DNA of 64,000 nucleotides from NCBI RefSeq assembly GCF_947250645.1, contig NZ_OX366334.1, forward strand, positions 806,001-870,000, in the 5' to 3' direction. The position numbers were made by a program, and so were the translations under genes. This DNA is from Wolbachia endosymbiont (group B) of Eucosma cana (GTDB lineage: Bacteria; Pseudomonadota; Alphaproteobacteria; Rickettsiales; Anaplasmataceae). Below, piece after piece: positions 10,794-21,336 of this stretch (positions are counted from its first letter, which is position 1; every line of letters starts with the position of its first letter). The notes below the pieces were generated by a model that worked only from the letters and a program-made list of their open reading frames with translations, searched no databases and was not told the origin of the DNA.

Positions 10794-11531
10794 CTATATC
10801 AAACTCTCCATCTTATATTGAGGATCAGATGCAATACCATACACTCTATTTGGCGGAGCAATTTTGTTCTCTATACCAAAAACTATACCTTCAATTATTG
10901 CTGTGAGTACTTTTTCAAGGTTACAATCTGCTCCAGGAACACGGTGCTCTAGGCGGCATCTTTTGGAATCGTTGCCAAAATAGGGGATTCTTATTGCAGC
11001 AGTTCTGTTATTCACTCCCCAACTAATCGTCGTTGGAGTATGAATATCTGGGTACTGAAATCTTAAATATGAATCATCATTTGGAGCAAAAAACAACATA
11101 TGTTTTTTCATCATTGCACATAATCCACCTATGCTGTGAATCAGGTGGTCACTATATTTTTGCTTATTGCTATAAAATAAGTTATTATTATTTGAATCCA
11201 TGAGGCTAACATGTACATTTAGTGCGCTGCCTGCTCTATCCAAATAAGGTTTTGCTTTAAAAGAAACATTACCATCGAACTCTTGTGCTGTTCCAATCAG
11301 TAATTGTTTTGCCAACTCAAAATGCATAATTAAATTATCAGAGCTCGTATAACAGTCACTTTTTATTTCATATTGGTTTAAAGAACTCTCTTTCTTACAA
11401 AAAAATCCAAGAGAAGCTATTTTATTTTTGATGCTATTCAGAAATAAATATTCTTTTTTTATTCCCTCAGTGTAAAACTCCAGTTCAATACCGAATACAG
11501 TATTATGACTCAAATTACTTAATATAATCAC
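10794..11531 (-). CDS. Short glutamine synthetase-like protein
   Basis: The 245 residues correspond to the catalytic barrel of glutamine synthetases. They contain AGSALNVHVSL (family GSGMHxHxSL), NNRTAAIRIP, and RLEHRVPGADCNLEKVL. The N-terminal beta-grasp domain is absent, as are about 100 C-terminal residues, and the usual first His of the HxH pair is Asn. Full enzymes have 440-470 residues. It may be a decayed remnant or a stable short paralogue. Its 3' end is 3 bases from the convergent 10044 gene and it diverges from dnaA. Ligase activity is doubtful; the fold assignment is fairly safe. Confidence 0.7.
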   Translation of the reverse strand: MIILSNLSHNTVFGIELEFYTEGIKKEYLFLNSIKNKIASLGFFCKKESSLNQYEIKSDCYTSSDNLIMHFELAKQLLIGTAQEFDGNVSFKAKPYLDRAGSALNVHVSLMDSNNNNLFYSNKQKYSDHLIHSIGGLCAMMKKHMLFFAPNDDSYLRFQYPDIHTPTTISWGVNNRTAAIRIPYFGNDSKRCRLEHRVPGADCNLEKVLTAIIEGIVFGIENKIAPPNRVYGIASDPQYKMESLI

Positions 11532-11857
11532 AAATTTACTTCAATAAATTTATATTAAATCAGCTATATTTATACAAGTACTTTACTTATTTATCAGTAA
11601 ATTTAATATCTTATTTATACATAATATATTACTATTTTTTAATAACATACTTCTAATCCTCGGTACAAGCGACATTTACAAATTGATTGTTTTTATTTCA
11701 AAAAAATGATCAATTTTAGTGCTTTTATACTCTTTACAACTCGTCAAAAAATCCTCATAATTTTAGGTATGTATTAAGTAGTGTTAGCTTTTTATCTTAC
11801 AGTAAGCTATTGATTATCTTGCATCTTTCTGATTATTGTTCTTTCTTGGTGTGGTAT
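11532..11857. other. Divergent spacer between the GS-like gene and dnaA
   Basis: About 325 bases, very AT-rich, with no convincing gene. It must hold the promoters of both divergent genes. I looked for DnaA boxes (TTATCCACA-like) and saw no cluster, so nothing marks it as a replication origin. Confidence 0.5.
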
Positions 11858-13240
11858 ATGAACTTAACTAACCCTAAGGTTTCTACTATGTTTTTTGATC
11901 AGATTATTACAGTAACGGACCACAATGTTACTTGGGAAAAAATCCAAAATTATCTCCATAATCTTTATGGAGAGGCAACATATAACAGCTGGCTGAGTTC
12001 ACTAAGATTTATCAGCAACAGAAATGGAGAAGTTTTGTTGTCTGTACCAACAAGATTTATAAAGGAGTGGATTACAGTTCACTACATGGAAAAAATATTG
12101 TCATTATGGCAAAGCGAAGATCAAAGTGTATGTTCTATTGATATTCAATTAATTGAAGAAAGAAATTCAAATTCTAATACGATACTAAAAAATAGAGAGG
12201 AAAATAATCATAATCTTGGTTCACCACTGGATCCCAGATTCAGTTTTGATAATTTTGTGGTAGGAAAGTCAAATGAATTAGCATTTACAGCGGCAAAGCG
12301 TGTAGCGGAATCTATAGATCCAATATCAGGCAGCAATCCTTTATTTCTATATGGTGGAGTGGGACTTGGTAAAACACATTTAATGCATGCTATAGCTTGG
12401 GATATAGTTAATTCTCTATCAGCAAAGAGAAAAGTAGTATATTTATCGGCAGAGAAATTCATGTATCAATATATTACAGCGCTGCGAAGTAAAGATATTA
12501 TGTTATTTAAAGAACAATTTAGATCAGTAGATGTATTGATGGTAGATGATGTACAATTTATCAGTGGTAAAGATAGTACACAAGAAGAATTTTTTCACAC
12601 TTTCAATGCATTGATAGATCAAAATAAACAATTGGTTATATCAGCTGATAGATCTCCTAGTGATCTTGATGGAGTAGAGGAGAGAATAAAATCACGACTT
12701 GGTTGGGGATTAGTTGCAGATATCAATGAAACAACTTTTGAATTAAGACTTGGTATATTGCAGGCCAAAGTGGAGCGAATGAATATTTATGTTCCAAAAG
12801 ATGTCCTAGAATTTTTAGCAAGGAATATAAAATCCAATATAAGAGAACTAGAAGGAGCATTAAATAAGGTTGCTCATACTTCGTTAATTGGAAGAAGTAT
12901 GACAGTAGAATCAGCTAGCGAGACCCTAATAGATCTTCTTAGATCGAATCATAGGTCAATCACAATAGAAGAGATACAAAAGAAAGTAGCTGAATTTTTT
13001 AACATAAAGGTTGCAGATATGCAATCTAATAGAAGGCTCCGTAGTCTTGCAAGACCAAGACAAATAGCTATGTATTTTGCTAAGAAGTTTACACAAAAGA
13101 GCCTGCCAGATATTGGAAGAAACTTTGGTGGCAGAGATCATGCGACTGTTATACATGCAGTCAAACAAGTAGAAAATTTTATAAGAACTGACTCAAAATT
13201 TGCTGATGAAATCAATCTATTAAAAAAGATATTTAAGTAG
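11858..13240 (+). CDS. dnaA: Chromosomal replication initiator DnaA
   Basis: AAA+ ATPase that melts the origin and loads the replicative helicase. It shows the N-terminal helicase-interaction domain ([21 protein letters not shown]), Walker [10 protein letters not shown], Walker [10 protein letters not shown], sensor regions and the C-terminal DNA-binding signature [16 protein letters not shown] chose ATG 11858 (460 residues, starting MNLTNPKV), which fits the family length. ATG 11888 is an alternative, and the open frame also extends upstream to 11810 without a standard start. dnaN is not adjacent, as is common in Rickettsiales. Confidence 0.95.
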   Translation: MNLTNPKVSTMFFDQIITVTDHNVTWEKIQNYLHNLYGEATYNSWLSSLRFISNRNGEVLLSVPTRFIKEWITVHYMEKILSLWQSEDQSVCSIDIQLIEERNSNSNTILKNREENNHNLGSPLDPRFSFDNFVVGKSNELAFTAAKRVAESIDPISGSNPLFLYGGVGLGKTHLMHAIAWDIVNSLSAKRKVVYLSAEKFMYQYITALRSKDIMLFKEQFRSVDVLMVDDVQFISGKDSTQEEFFHTFNALIDQNKQLVISADRSPSDLDGVEERIKSRLGWGLVADINETTFELRLGILQAKVERMNIYVPKDVLEFLARNIKSNIRELEGALNKVAHTSLIGRSMTVESASETLIDLLRSNHRSITIEEIQKKVAEFFNIKVADMQSNRRLRSLARPRQIAMYFAKKFTQKSLPDIGRNFGGRDHATVIHAVKQVENFIRTDSKFADEINLLKKIFK

Positions 13241-13414
13241 TATTTTATTAATGATAACCAGGCTATTTTAATTTCTTTGATCAAATATCCTTTTCTTTCT
13301 ATTTCATTAGATTAGGTGAGCCAGGTGTCAGTATTAGTAATGGTTAAAAAAACTAGAGAAAATAGCTAGTCTATTGCTTAAAAAGTATATAAAATCAAAA
13401 TTTAAGTAGGAAAT

Positions 13415-14287
13415 ATGGCAGTTAGACTTATTCCGGACAATATTGATATCAAATTTAGTAAATATGGAAAAATGACAGCATTTATTAGCATTATTCTCGT
13501 CGTTTTTTCGGTGCTTACTGTTGTACTACATGGAGTGAATTTAGGAATAGACTTCACAGGTGGAGTTTTAATAGAGATAAAATCCTCAAGTGAGGATAAT
13601 GCTATTCTTAATATATTAAAAGAGAATGGATTTACGATACAGAGTTCAAAAGCTGGTGATAACTTAGTTGTGCGGTTTAAAGATGAGGGAGATGAAGATA
13701 AAATTAAAAAGGTCAAAAGTATACTGGAAGAAAAATTCGGTAATGCAATAATTTACCGCAAAATAGACTATGTTGGTCCACAAATAGGTTCAACACAGAT
13801 ATTTGAAGGGATATCAGCCATGTTAATTGCAATTATTGGAATATTTTTTTACGTTTGGCTTAGGTTTAATTGGCAATGTGGACTTGGTGGAATAACGGCA
13901 CTGGTTCATGATGTAATTTTAACTCTTGGCTTTATCAGCTTAACGAGTATTGAGTTTAATATTTCATCAGTTGCAGCTCTACTTACCGTGATTGGCTATT
14001 CAATCAATAATTCAGTGGTTATATACGATCGGATTCGAGAGTATCAAAAAAATAGAAAAGATGTAGAAATGGATGAAATAGTTGATTCCAGCATTAATTC
14101 GACCCTATTTCGCACTATGTTAACTTCAGGTACTACTCTTCTTGCCGCTCTTCCTTTAGTGCTGATTTGTACAGGTGTGGTCAGAGACTTCAGCTTAGTT
14201 ATTTCTTTTGGCATTGCAGTTGGCACTTGCTCTGCAATATTTATTTCTGCTCCTATATTGACCTGCAGAGCTTTAATAAGCAGATGA
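13415..14287 (+). CDS. secF: Protein translocase subunit SecF
   Basis: Membrane partner of SecD that uses the proton gradient to help late steps of protein export. The 290 residues show the TM1 segment, the [13 protein letters not shown] motif near residue 50, a periplasmic domain, and five further membrane segments with [18 protein letters not shown] (TM4-5 loop). The length is normal. secD is not adjacent in this window. It follows dnaA after about 175 bases that hold no gene. Confidence 0.95.
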   Translation: MAVRLIPDNIDIKFSKYGKMTAFISIILVVFSVLTVVLHGVNLGIDFTGGVLIEIKSSSEDNAILNILKENGFTIQSSKAGDNLVVRFKDEGDEDKIKKVKSILEEKFGNAIIYRKIDYVGPQIGSTQIFEGISAMLIAIIGIFFYVWLRFNWQCGLGGITALVHDVILTLGFISLTSIEFNISSVAALLTVIGYSINNSVVIYDRIREYQKNRKDVEMDEIVDSSINSTLFRTMLTSGTTLLAALPLVLICTGVVRDFSLVISFGIAVGTCSAIFISAPILTCRALISR

Positions 14288-14360
14288 AGCACAAATGTTA
14301 ATATATTTATAATAAAATTGGTATATAGCTTTCATTATTCATATTATAAAGAAGTTTTTT

Positions 14361-15038
14361 ATGGTAGATACTCTGAAATTGCAATTGAAAGATATTGACG
14401 ATTTCAATTCATCAGGAGATAGTTTCGATGTTAAATTAAAGAATGGTGCAGAGTGCAATTTTGATGGAAATGATTTAAAGTGTAGGTATAACGCCAAAAG
14501 CCATAATCCGTTTAGCCAGCCTGTTCATAATCCAGATACAGATTACAGATTTACAGAACAGATAAAAATAGGGAATATTCAGTTTGATTCTAGCAAAAGT
14601 ACAATTGATAATGAAATTAATAAGTTATTTAGTTTTAAAGTTAATGATGATACGGAAGGAAATTATGTCGCAGAGTATCCGGTATACTCAGATTTGGATA
14701 TGGAAAGAAATATAAATATTGCCAGCAAAGATGGAGAATCTATTGTAAATATAAAAGGGTTTTCTGGGTATAATGAAAAAATTGGTAATGTTTATTTTAC
14801 CGATATTTATAAAGGGGGAACACAGGCGTTAGTAAAATTTGAAGAAGACTCTTTTAAGGTTGAGAACAAAGGATTAGGTAATTTAGGCAGCAGGCTTGAG
14901 ATCGAGAGTATAGATCAAACTTCAAGAGGAATTGATTTAGAAAGCAAAAGTGGAACGCTTGAATATAATGGTACTTACCAGATAAGGTACTACACGGAGC
15001 CATATGGTGATCACAATTTAGAGATTAATGTATTTTAA
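14361..15038 (+). CDS. Hypothetical protein, 225 aa
   Basis: No family recognised. The product is hydrophilic, rich in Asp, Asn and Lys, and alternates short beta-like segments (KIGNIQFDSS, NVYFTDIYKGG, YQIRYYTEPYGDHNLEINVF) suggestive of a beta-sandwich or repeat-type fold. There is no signal peptide or membrane segment. ATG 14361 follows a weak purine stretch (AAAGAAG). A clear terminator hairpin stands 14 bases after the stop, and the gene is intact, so it is probably expressed. Confidence 0.65.
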   Translation: MVDTLKLQLKDIDDFNSSGDSFDVKLKNGAECNFDGNDLKCRYNAKSHNPFSQPVHNPDTDYRFTEQIKIGNIQFDSSKSTIDNEINKLFSFKVNDDTEGNYVAEYPVYSDLDMERNINIASKDGESIVNIKGFSGYNEKIGNVYFTDIYKGGTQALVKFEEDSFKVENKGLGNLGSRLEIESIDQTSRGIDLESKSGTLEYNGTYQIRYYTEPYGDHNLEINVF

Positions 15039-15051
15039 AGATCAATACCAG

Positions 15052-15075
15052 AATGCTGCTTATGTAAGCAGCATT
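15052..15075. terminator. Bidirectional intrinsic terminator
   Basis: The arms AATGCTGCTTA and TAAGCAGCATT (11 bp, perfect) surround a two-base gap and are followed by TTTTC. It lies between the 3' ends of the plus-strand hypothetical gene and the minus-strand protease fragment, so it may serve both. Confidence 0.75.
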
Positions 15076-15077
15076 TT

Positions 15078-15351
15078 CTAGTCACGATATAATATCAACT
15101 TATTGTCTCTAATAGTGAAATGAAAATACCTCAAAAAACTCATGCCAAGTAATGAATGGGACATAGAATGAGTATTAACACTAGCGTGCACATCATTAAT
15201 TAAAAAATTTCCTATTTTAACTTGAGGTATTTGAACCACTCCAGCTTTTACTTGACCTTTTGCAGTTTCATATATTTTAAAGTCTTGAATGTTTTGTAAG
15301 TTAATACCAGCATGTAACGCATCTTTTTGCGATAGAACAATATCTGTGCCG
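15078..15351 (-). pseudogene. Retroviral-type aspartic protease, C-terminal half
   Basis: On the minus strand this encodes about 90 residues starting GTDIVLSQKDALHAGI, with TAKGQVKAGVVQIPQVKIGN, SLLGMSFLRYF and a final DNKLILYRD. This is the second half of the clan AA (TIGR02281-type) bacterial aspartic protease family, including the conserved LLGMSFL. The first half, with the catalytic DTGAT, is 13.3 kb away at 28628-28884. Joining base 28628 to base 15351 gives an unbroken 176-residue frame, as family length predicts. As it stands, the fragment has no start and no catalytic Asp. Confidence 0.85.
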
Positions 15352-16894
15352 CATGGGATTAGTTGGTAATGATATAGATCCTACCAAAGTACAGGGATAC
15401 AATGACATCAATTTACAACATGTTGGAATGCTAATAGACCCAATATCCACTGATCTCAACAAGCCTGCACAACTTATTCAAGCTCCAGGTAGACTTAGAT
15501 GCCTAAATTCTAATAGGCACTCTACATTCTTTTGCTATTCGAGTGGTGAATTGAGCCTTGACATAAACCTACTCAAAGAAGGAGATTATATTGATGCCTA
15601 TAATAAATCAGTAGTAAGATTATCAAATCAACAAGCTTATGGAAACAAGCTTGCAACAGAGATAATAGATTATATTAATCAGGAAATAAAGAGCCTGAAA
15701 AGAATTGACGATTTGGCTGACCAAAGTATTGAAATTGCCTTAAATTCGTTTATAGAAATTTACAATACCAATGGGCATGACTTCAATAGAAGTAAGAAGG
15801 AATTTATTGATGTATTAAAACATGCACGAAGAAAGCTTAATAGTTATGAAAAAGAATTAAGAGATAATGGCGGTTTGGGTATTAAAATACTTAAAATGCT
15901 ATATAAGGCTGTAATAACAGTTATGTATCTTCTTGATTGCTTCACGTATTACCTAGAAACAAGAAATACTTATAATGACTTTTTGAAGAAAGTTAATGAA
16001 TTGAAGAATGATCTAAATGCGAATACTTATGCTCATGTTATAGCAGAATATAGCGTTAAAAATGTTCAAGAGATAAATTTGTTAAATCAGAAATTTAATG
16101 AAGTTTATCAACAAAAAGAAAAACCACAAGACGAAACTGACACTAAAAACTTCAATAATTATTTAGAGCATATGAGTGCATGTTTAAAACATCCAGTGCA
16201 TCTTAAATTGTTTGATAAAATAACATTACCATTGATGAAAGGCGATTATTTGCTCAAGGTACTTGATCAGATTTATCCAGAAAAAAACAATCAAGATAAA
16301 GTAGAGAATTTGAGGGAATTCAGGAAAAATTTAAAAGACAAATCTTTTCAATTCACAAAAGATGACTTACAAAACATAGAGCAGGTACAATCTTATTTGC
16401 AGAATATAATTGAAAAGATTAACATTTATAACAGTCATTATTATAGAGTACAAGAGCGTGACGATTCTATTATTATTCCTAATGAGTTATTGAAGTGTAA
16501 GGTGAATAGTGCATCTGATGTTAAAGAGAGTAAAGAACTAGGTGAGCGTAGACAACAATACATAAAATTACAACAAACTAAAGCTGGAATTACATGTGAA
16601 AGTGACTTAAATGAGCTAGAGATTTTGTCACAAAGGGAAAATATAAAATTGGCAAAAGAAGCTGCAGATTATGTTATCTCTCCACTGCTTGGTGACTCTT
16701 CTCGTGCAGCAAAAAATAAGCAAAACTCAGAAGAAGATAAAGCAGTTATCAATAGTGTTGTTGCTAAAGCAAATGAAGTTAAAAATGATCTTGAGAAAAA
16801 CGTCAAGCCTTTTACTACTGAAGAAATTATTTCACCAAGCACTGAGTTTATTAATCCTATAGCAAAATTGAAAGACACTTCGAGAGGTTTATAG
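15352..16894 (+). pseudogene. C-terminal fragment of a large helicase-like protein
   Basis: The open frame runs from the island edge to 16894, about 513 residues. It has no proper start: the upstream codons belong to the protease. The N-terminal part reads GNDIDPTKVQGYNDINLQHV and then LIQAPGRLRCLNSNRH. That resembles helicase motif VI (Q..GR..R) of superfamily 2 enzymes preceded by a motif V-like stretch. The remainder is long, helical and charged, with no family I can name. Several Wolbachia genomes have very large helicase-containing accessory proteins, and this is likely the tail of one. The N-terminal ATPase part is missing, so it is not functional as a helicase. Confidence 0.55.
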
Positions 16895-16978
16895 GAGGTA
16901 AGAAAAAGGGAGGAAAGCTAAAAAGGAGTAGTTAAAAAATAAATATTTTAGAGAGCACAAAAGATAAAAGTTAGTGGT

Positions 16979-17034
16979 CACAAAGTTATTTAAGTAATAC
17001 TTCTATTCAAGGTCATTTGACTCAGGGTAAGGTT
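16979..17034 (+). pseudogene. Tail remnant related to the 1-891 gene
   Basis: The bases here are nearly identical to 813-868 at the 3' end of the first gene of the window (SYLSNTS then QGHL). They are again followed at once by the 3' end of an Rpn-type gene on the opposite strand. Only the tail is present, without start or body. Confidence 0.5.
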
Positions 17035-17036
17035 AA

Positions 17037-17262
17037 ATTAATTTCTTAATTTCATCTACCGAAAGGCCAGTGATTTTAGCGATAACATCAATAGAGACAC
17101 CGGCCTTGAGTGAGTTTTTGGCTACTTCGATTTTTTCTTCTTGTCTACCTTTTTGAGTGGCATCATCGAGTTTTTGATCAAGGACAGCCTTTTCATCAAG
17201 AATACGTTTTATTTCCTGTTCATAAGCAATAAATTCTTTTTCAGACCAGTTGAACCTATTTA
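17037..17262 (-). pseudogene. Rpn-type nuclease C-terminal remnant cut by IS630
   Basis: The minus strand encodes the last about 75 residues of an Rpn-family protein, closely matching the copy at 22644-23540 (FNWSEKEFIAYEQEIKRI, then KAGVSIDVIAKITGLS). The match stops at a TA dinucleotide at 17261-17262, where IS630-type III begins. The catalytic PD-(D/E)XK part is missing. Confidence 0.65.
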
Positions 17263-18016
17263 TAGTATTTCCTAAAGTAAATGATAAAGATATAATAAGG
17301 TATTTAAGTTATAATGGCATATAGTGTGGATTTAAGGGAAAAGGCAGTATTGATGATAGAAAAAGGGAAGACAAAGGTTGAGATAGCAGAGCTCATGGAG
17401 ATAGGAATAGCAACTCTGTACCGCTGGTTAAAAAAGAAAGCTGCTGGTGAAAGCCTAAAGCCATCTAAAAACGGTAGCTTTATTCGAAAAATAGACCCAA
17501 AAATACTCGAAGAATATGTTACAAAGAATCCAGATCATACTCTGGCAGAGATGAAACAAAATCTTGGATTTGGAATAAATTCAATTTGGTATAGACTAAA
17601 ACAGCTAAAAATTACTTTAAAAAAAAGTCACACTATATCAAGAGCGCAATCAAGAAGATAGGCAGCAATTTATTGATAAAATCTCAAAAATAGAACATTC
17701 CAGCATCTTATATATAGATGAAGCAGGAGTTGATAATAAGTTATACCGAGAATATGGACGTGCTCCAAGAGGAAAGAAAATTTATGCAGATATTCCAGGG
17801 AGAACTCGAGAGAGAATCAGTATAGTAGCCGGGTGGATTGGAATGAGATTTATTGCACCAATGACTTTCAAAGGTGGGTGTGACAAAGAGGTATTCAATA
17901 TATGGCTGGAGAAGATGTTATTACCTAAATTGCCACTTGGCACAACCATAGTTATGGATAATGCTACATTTCATAAGACCACTAAAACAAAATCATTAAT
18001 TGTATTAAACAAGACT
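17263..18016 (+). mobile_element. IS630-family element, type III, truncated
   Basis: The first frame (17314-17661) encodes a 115-residue HTH part starting MAYSVDLREKAV. The second frame, entered near a run of A's at about 17620, carries LYIDEAGVD and IVMDNATFHK, the first two acidic motifs of the DDE domain. The frame then ends at about 18019, so the third motif (YSPDFN.IE) is missing. The 3' part was replaced by an IS481-like element. This is a different IS630 subgroup from the 1104-bp element. Confidence 0.75.
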
Positions 18017-18703
18017 TGATCTGACACTTTAAAAAAGTAAGTTATAAAATAATAAAAGAAAGGAGTGTTAGATATGAGTACGATACAAACAAAAATACTA
18101 AAACCAAAGTTAGGGTTATTAGAACTTATAATGCACCCCATAAACTAGACCAAAAAAAAATGGTTGATCCGAGTAGGAAGGTAAAGGGGTAAAAGTATGG
18201 CAACAAAAAAATATGAACCAGAGTTAAAAGCAAAGATAGCTTTGGAAGCAATAAAAAATCAAAAAAGCACAGCTGAGATATGTAGTGAATATAAAATACC
18301 ATCAACAAATCTATATGATTGGCGTGATAGAGTATTGGCAAGGTTAAAAGACCTATTTGTTGAAGAAAGTGAAAGTGCGAGAAAACAAAGAATCTTAGCG
18401 CAAGAAATAGAAAGTTTACATAAAGTAATAGGAGAATTGACAGTGGAAAATAGCTATTTGAAAAAAAAATTACTGAAATAAGCAAAAAAGATAGAGTAAG
18501 GTTTATAGAAAAAGATTCTGATCTGTCAATTAGGAAACAGGCTGATTTATTGGGGATTTGCAGATCTAGCCTATATTATAGGCCTATAATTAATAACGAA
18601 AGTGAAGTAGCAAATTTGATTCAAGAAGTATATTTGGCTTCTGATTGCCGTTATGGATATCGTAAAATTACTGCTGAAATCATAGCGAGTGGAGTAGTAG
18701 TCA

Positions 18704-19807
18704 TACCAATTCCCGTTACACGGGAAACAGATAGACAATAATGGAAGAAAAGCCATAATGAAATAAGTGAAATAGTTTAGGTATAAATGGCACTCAGATC
18801 AAAATTATTGGATGAAGAAGTAGTAAAATCAGCAAAAGAGATGCTGAAGAAAGTAAGGAATAATGCATATGTTTCAAAAAAACTAAACGCTGTAATTGCA
18901 GCAAAAAAGTACAGTATAACGTCTGTAGCAAAAATATATTGCATTTCAAGAAAGGCACTAACTTCGTGGATAAAACTCTTGAAATTTGGCAGAGAAGAAA
19001 AACTGTTTGCTCCTCGATCACGCCGAAGAAAAACTAAATTAAATCAGGCTCAACTACAGCAAATTGAAGCATGGATAGAAGAAAACCCTAATATTACCAT
19101 TAAAGAAATGAGAATAAGAATACAGGAAAAGTTCGACTTAAATATTAGCAAATCTACAGTACACCGCCATATGCAAAAGATGAAATTTTCATATATTACA
19201 CCAAGACCAGTACACAACGTACAAGATAAAAGTAAACAAGAGGAATTCAAAAAAAAATCTCAATGAAGTTATTGGAAAGTATCCTGAAAAAGAGCTATTT
19301 TTCTTTGATGAATCAAGGTTTGGCACACATTCGAAAGTTGGGCATGGATGGTTTAAAAAAGGTACTAGAACTCGGGTTAAAATAAAGTTAGGTAGGCATA
19401 ATTTTTATCTCTACAGTGCAGTTAATCCTAAAAATGGAGAGAGTTTTAGCTTATTTGCACCAAATGTTAACACTGATTGCATGAATATATTTCTTGAGCA
19501 AATGTTGCAATATCTAGGGACAAGAGAAGCTGTTCTTGTTATGGACTGTGCTAGTTGGCATAAGTCAAAAAATTTAAAGGTACCTAAAAACATTGAGATT
19601 ATATACCTACCTCCATATTCACCTGAACTTAATCCTGTTGAGAGGCTTTGGTTATATATAAAACAGAACATTTTGCGCAATAAAATATACAGTACTATTG
19701 CTTTGCTTGAGAGCACTTTATGCAAATTTCTTACCTCTCTTGCTACTTCTACAATTAAACAACTCTGCTCTGTTTCCTATTTGACTCCACAACAATGAGA
19801 ATTGGTA
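18704..19807 (+). mobile_element. IS630-family element, 1104 bp, copy 2
   Basis: Inserted in OrfB of IS3 copy A. The flanks TCA (18701-18703) and TCA (19808-19810) form a 3-bp duplication. The uninterrupted target is visible in the other IS3 copies (GTAGTAGTCAATCAC), so this insertion defines the element ends TACCAATT and AATTGGTA to the base. Confidence 0.95.
18787..19798 (+). CDS. IS630 transposase, two frames joined by frameshift
   Basis: Same translation as the copy at 8806-9817. Frame 1 is 18787-19266 and frame 2 runs from about 19250 to 19798. The nine-A run lies at 19249-19257. The DDE residues are in FFDESR, VMDCASWH and NPVERLW. Nothing indicates decay, so it is potentially active. 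Confidence 0.85.
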
Positions 19808-21336
19808 TCAATCACAAAAAAATCTTAAGAATTATGAAAAAAATGAAGATTAGTGGGCTGTATTGTAGAAAAAGATGTAATACAAGTATTAAAGAAAAAA
19901 AGCATAAAATATATCCTTATTTACTCAAAGATTTGATTATTTGTAGAGTTAATCAGGTATGGGCTACTGATATAACATATATTATGGTAGAAGGTAAGTT
20001 TATCTATTTTGTGGCAATAATGGACTTGTATAGTCGCTATATTATTGCTCATTCATTATCACCATATCTCGATGCTGGATTTTGCCTTTATACTCTCAAA
20101 GAAGCTCTAAAACAAGGTAAACCTGAGATTTTTAATAGTGATCAGGGGGTGCAGTTTACTAGCTACAACTTTATTATGGAATTAGAGCGTGCTAATATTA
20201 AAATCAGTATGGACCATAAAGGACGTTGCTTCGACAATATATTTGTTGAGCGCTTATGGAGAACTTTAAAGCAAGAAGCTATATATTATTATAGACCAAA
20301 TAGTATCAGAGATTTAAATCTTATAATAAATGATTTTGTTGCTTGGTATAACTATAGAAGGCGACATCAGACTCTACATTATAAAGTTCCTGCTGATCTT
20401 TATTATCATAAACAGTAAATGAATATATTGATAAATACTTTAAATGTGTGTCGACGTATTTATCAACATATTCATTTTAAAAATCGGATCACTTTGAAAA
20501 AAATGGTCTAGACAAATGGGTGCATTATAACTAGCAAAGCAATTAGGTAACGTATCACAAGCGTGTAAGGTGATGGGTTATTCGCGTGATACATTTTATC
20601 GATTTAAGGAGTTATATGAAAGTGGGGGAGAAGGAGCATTACATGAAATAAGTAAGAAAAAACCCCTATTAGCAAACAGAGTTTCCGAAGATATAGAAAG
20701 AGCAATAGTAAATATTGCAACAGAATTTCCAGCATATGGACAACAAAGAGCTGCAAATGAACTTAGAAAAAGGGGCATAATAATCTCAGAAGGTGGAGTA
20801 AGATCGGTATGGGTGAGAAATGATCTTGAAACCTTTAAAAAAAGACTTAAAGCTCTTGAAACAAAAAGTTATGCAAGATGGAATAATTCTAACAGAAGAA
20901 CAGCTTGCAGCGTTAGAAAAAGTAAAAGAACAAAGAGAAGCTCACGGGGAAATTGATACAGAACACCCTGGTTATTTAGGATCTCAGGATACTTATTACG
21001 TTGGTAATATTAAGGGTGTTGTATCAGCAAACTTTTATTTATACTTATTCTCGCGTTGCATTTGCCAAACTTTATTTAGATAAAACAGCAATTACTGCTG
21101 CTGACTTGCTAAATGATAAAGTAATACCATTCTTTGATGGACAAAATGTACCGCTATTACGCATTCTTACTGATCGTGGCACAGAATACTGTGGTAAGCC
21201 AGAAAATCATGCTTATCAGCTTTATTTGGGAATAGAAAACATTGATCATTCTCGAACCAAAGCCAACTCACCACAGACCAATTGCATATGCGAGAGATTT
21301 CATAAGACCATGCAAGATGAGTGTTATAGCTCTTCT

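Larger units (their letters stand above)
18127..20529 (+). mobile_element. IS3-family element, copy A, interrupted by IS630
   Basis: The ends are TATAATGCACCC and GGGTGCATTATA, flanked by ACT at 18124-18126 and 20530-20532, a clean 3-bp target duplication. The length, 2403 bases, equals one 1296-bp IS3 plus one 1104-bp IS630 plus a 3-bp duplication. OrfA (18197-18481, 94 aa) is intact. OrfB is split at residue 51 by the IS630, its two parts being about 18485-18703 and 19811-20418. Confidence 0.92.
18017..21336 (+). pseudogene. IS481-like transposase, interrupted and decayed
   Basis: Starts at ATG 18074 (MSTIQTKILKPKLGLLELA) and is interrupted at 18126 by IS3. It resumes after the duplicated ACT at 20530 as [18 protein letters not shown]. 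The HTH, an [16 protein letters not shown] segment and the integrase core (LTDRGTEYCG, then KANSPQTNCICERFHK) are recognisable. There is a frameshift near 20865 and another near 21030, and the end is cut by a second IS630 at 21337. Family transposases have about 330-350 residues. The TSD-flanked IS3 makes the order of events clear. Confidence 0.75.

Noticed and set aside
11532-11857. Possible replication origin next to dnaA
   Set aside because: No cluster of DnaA boxes or AT-rich 13-mers is visible, and the known Wolbachia origin lies elsewhere, to my knowledge.
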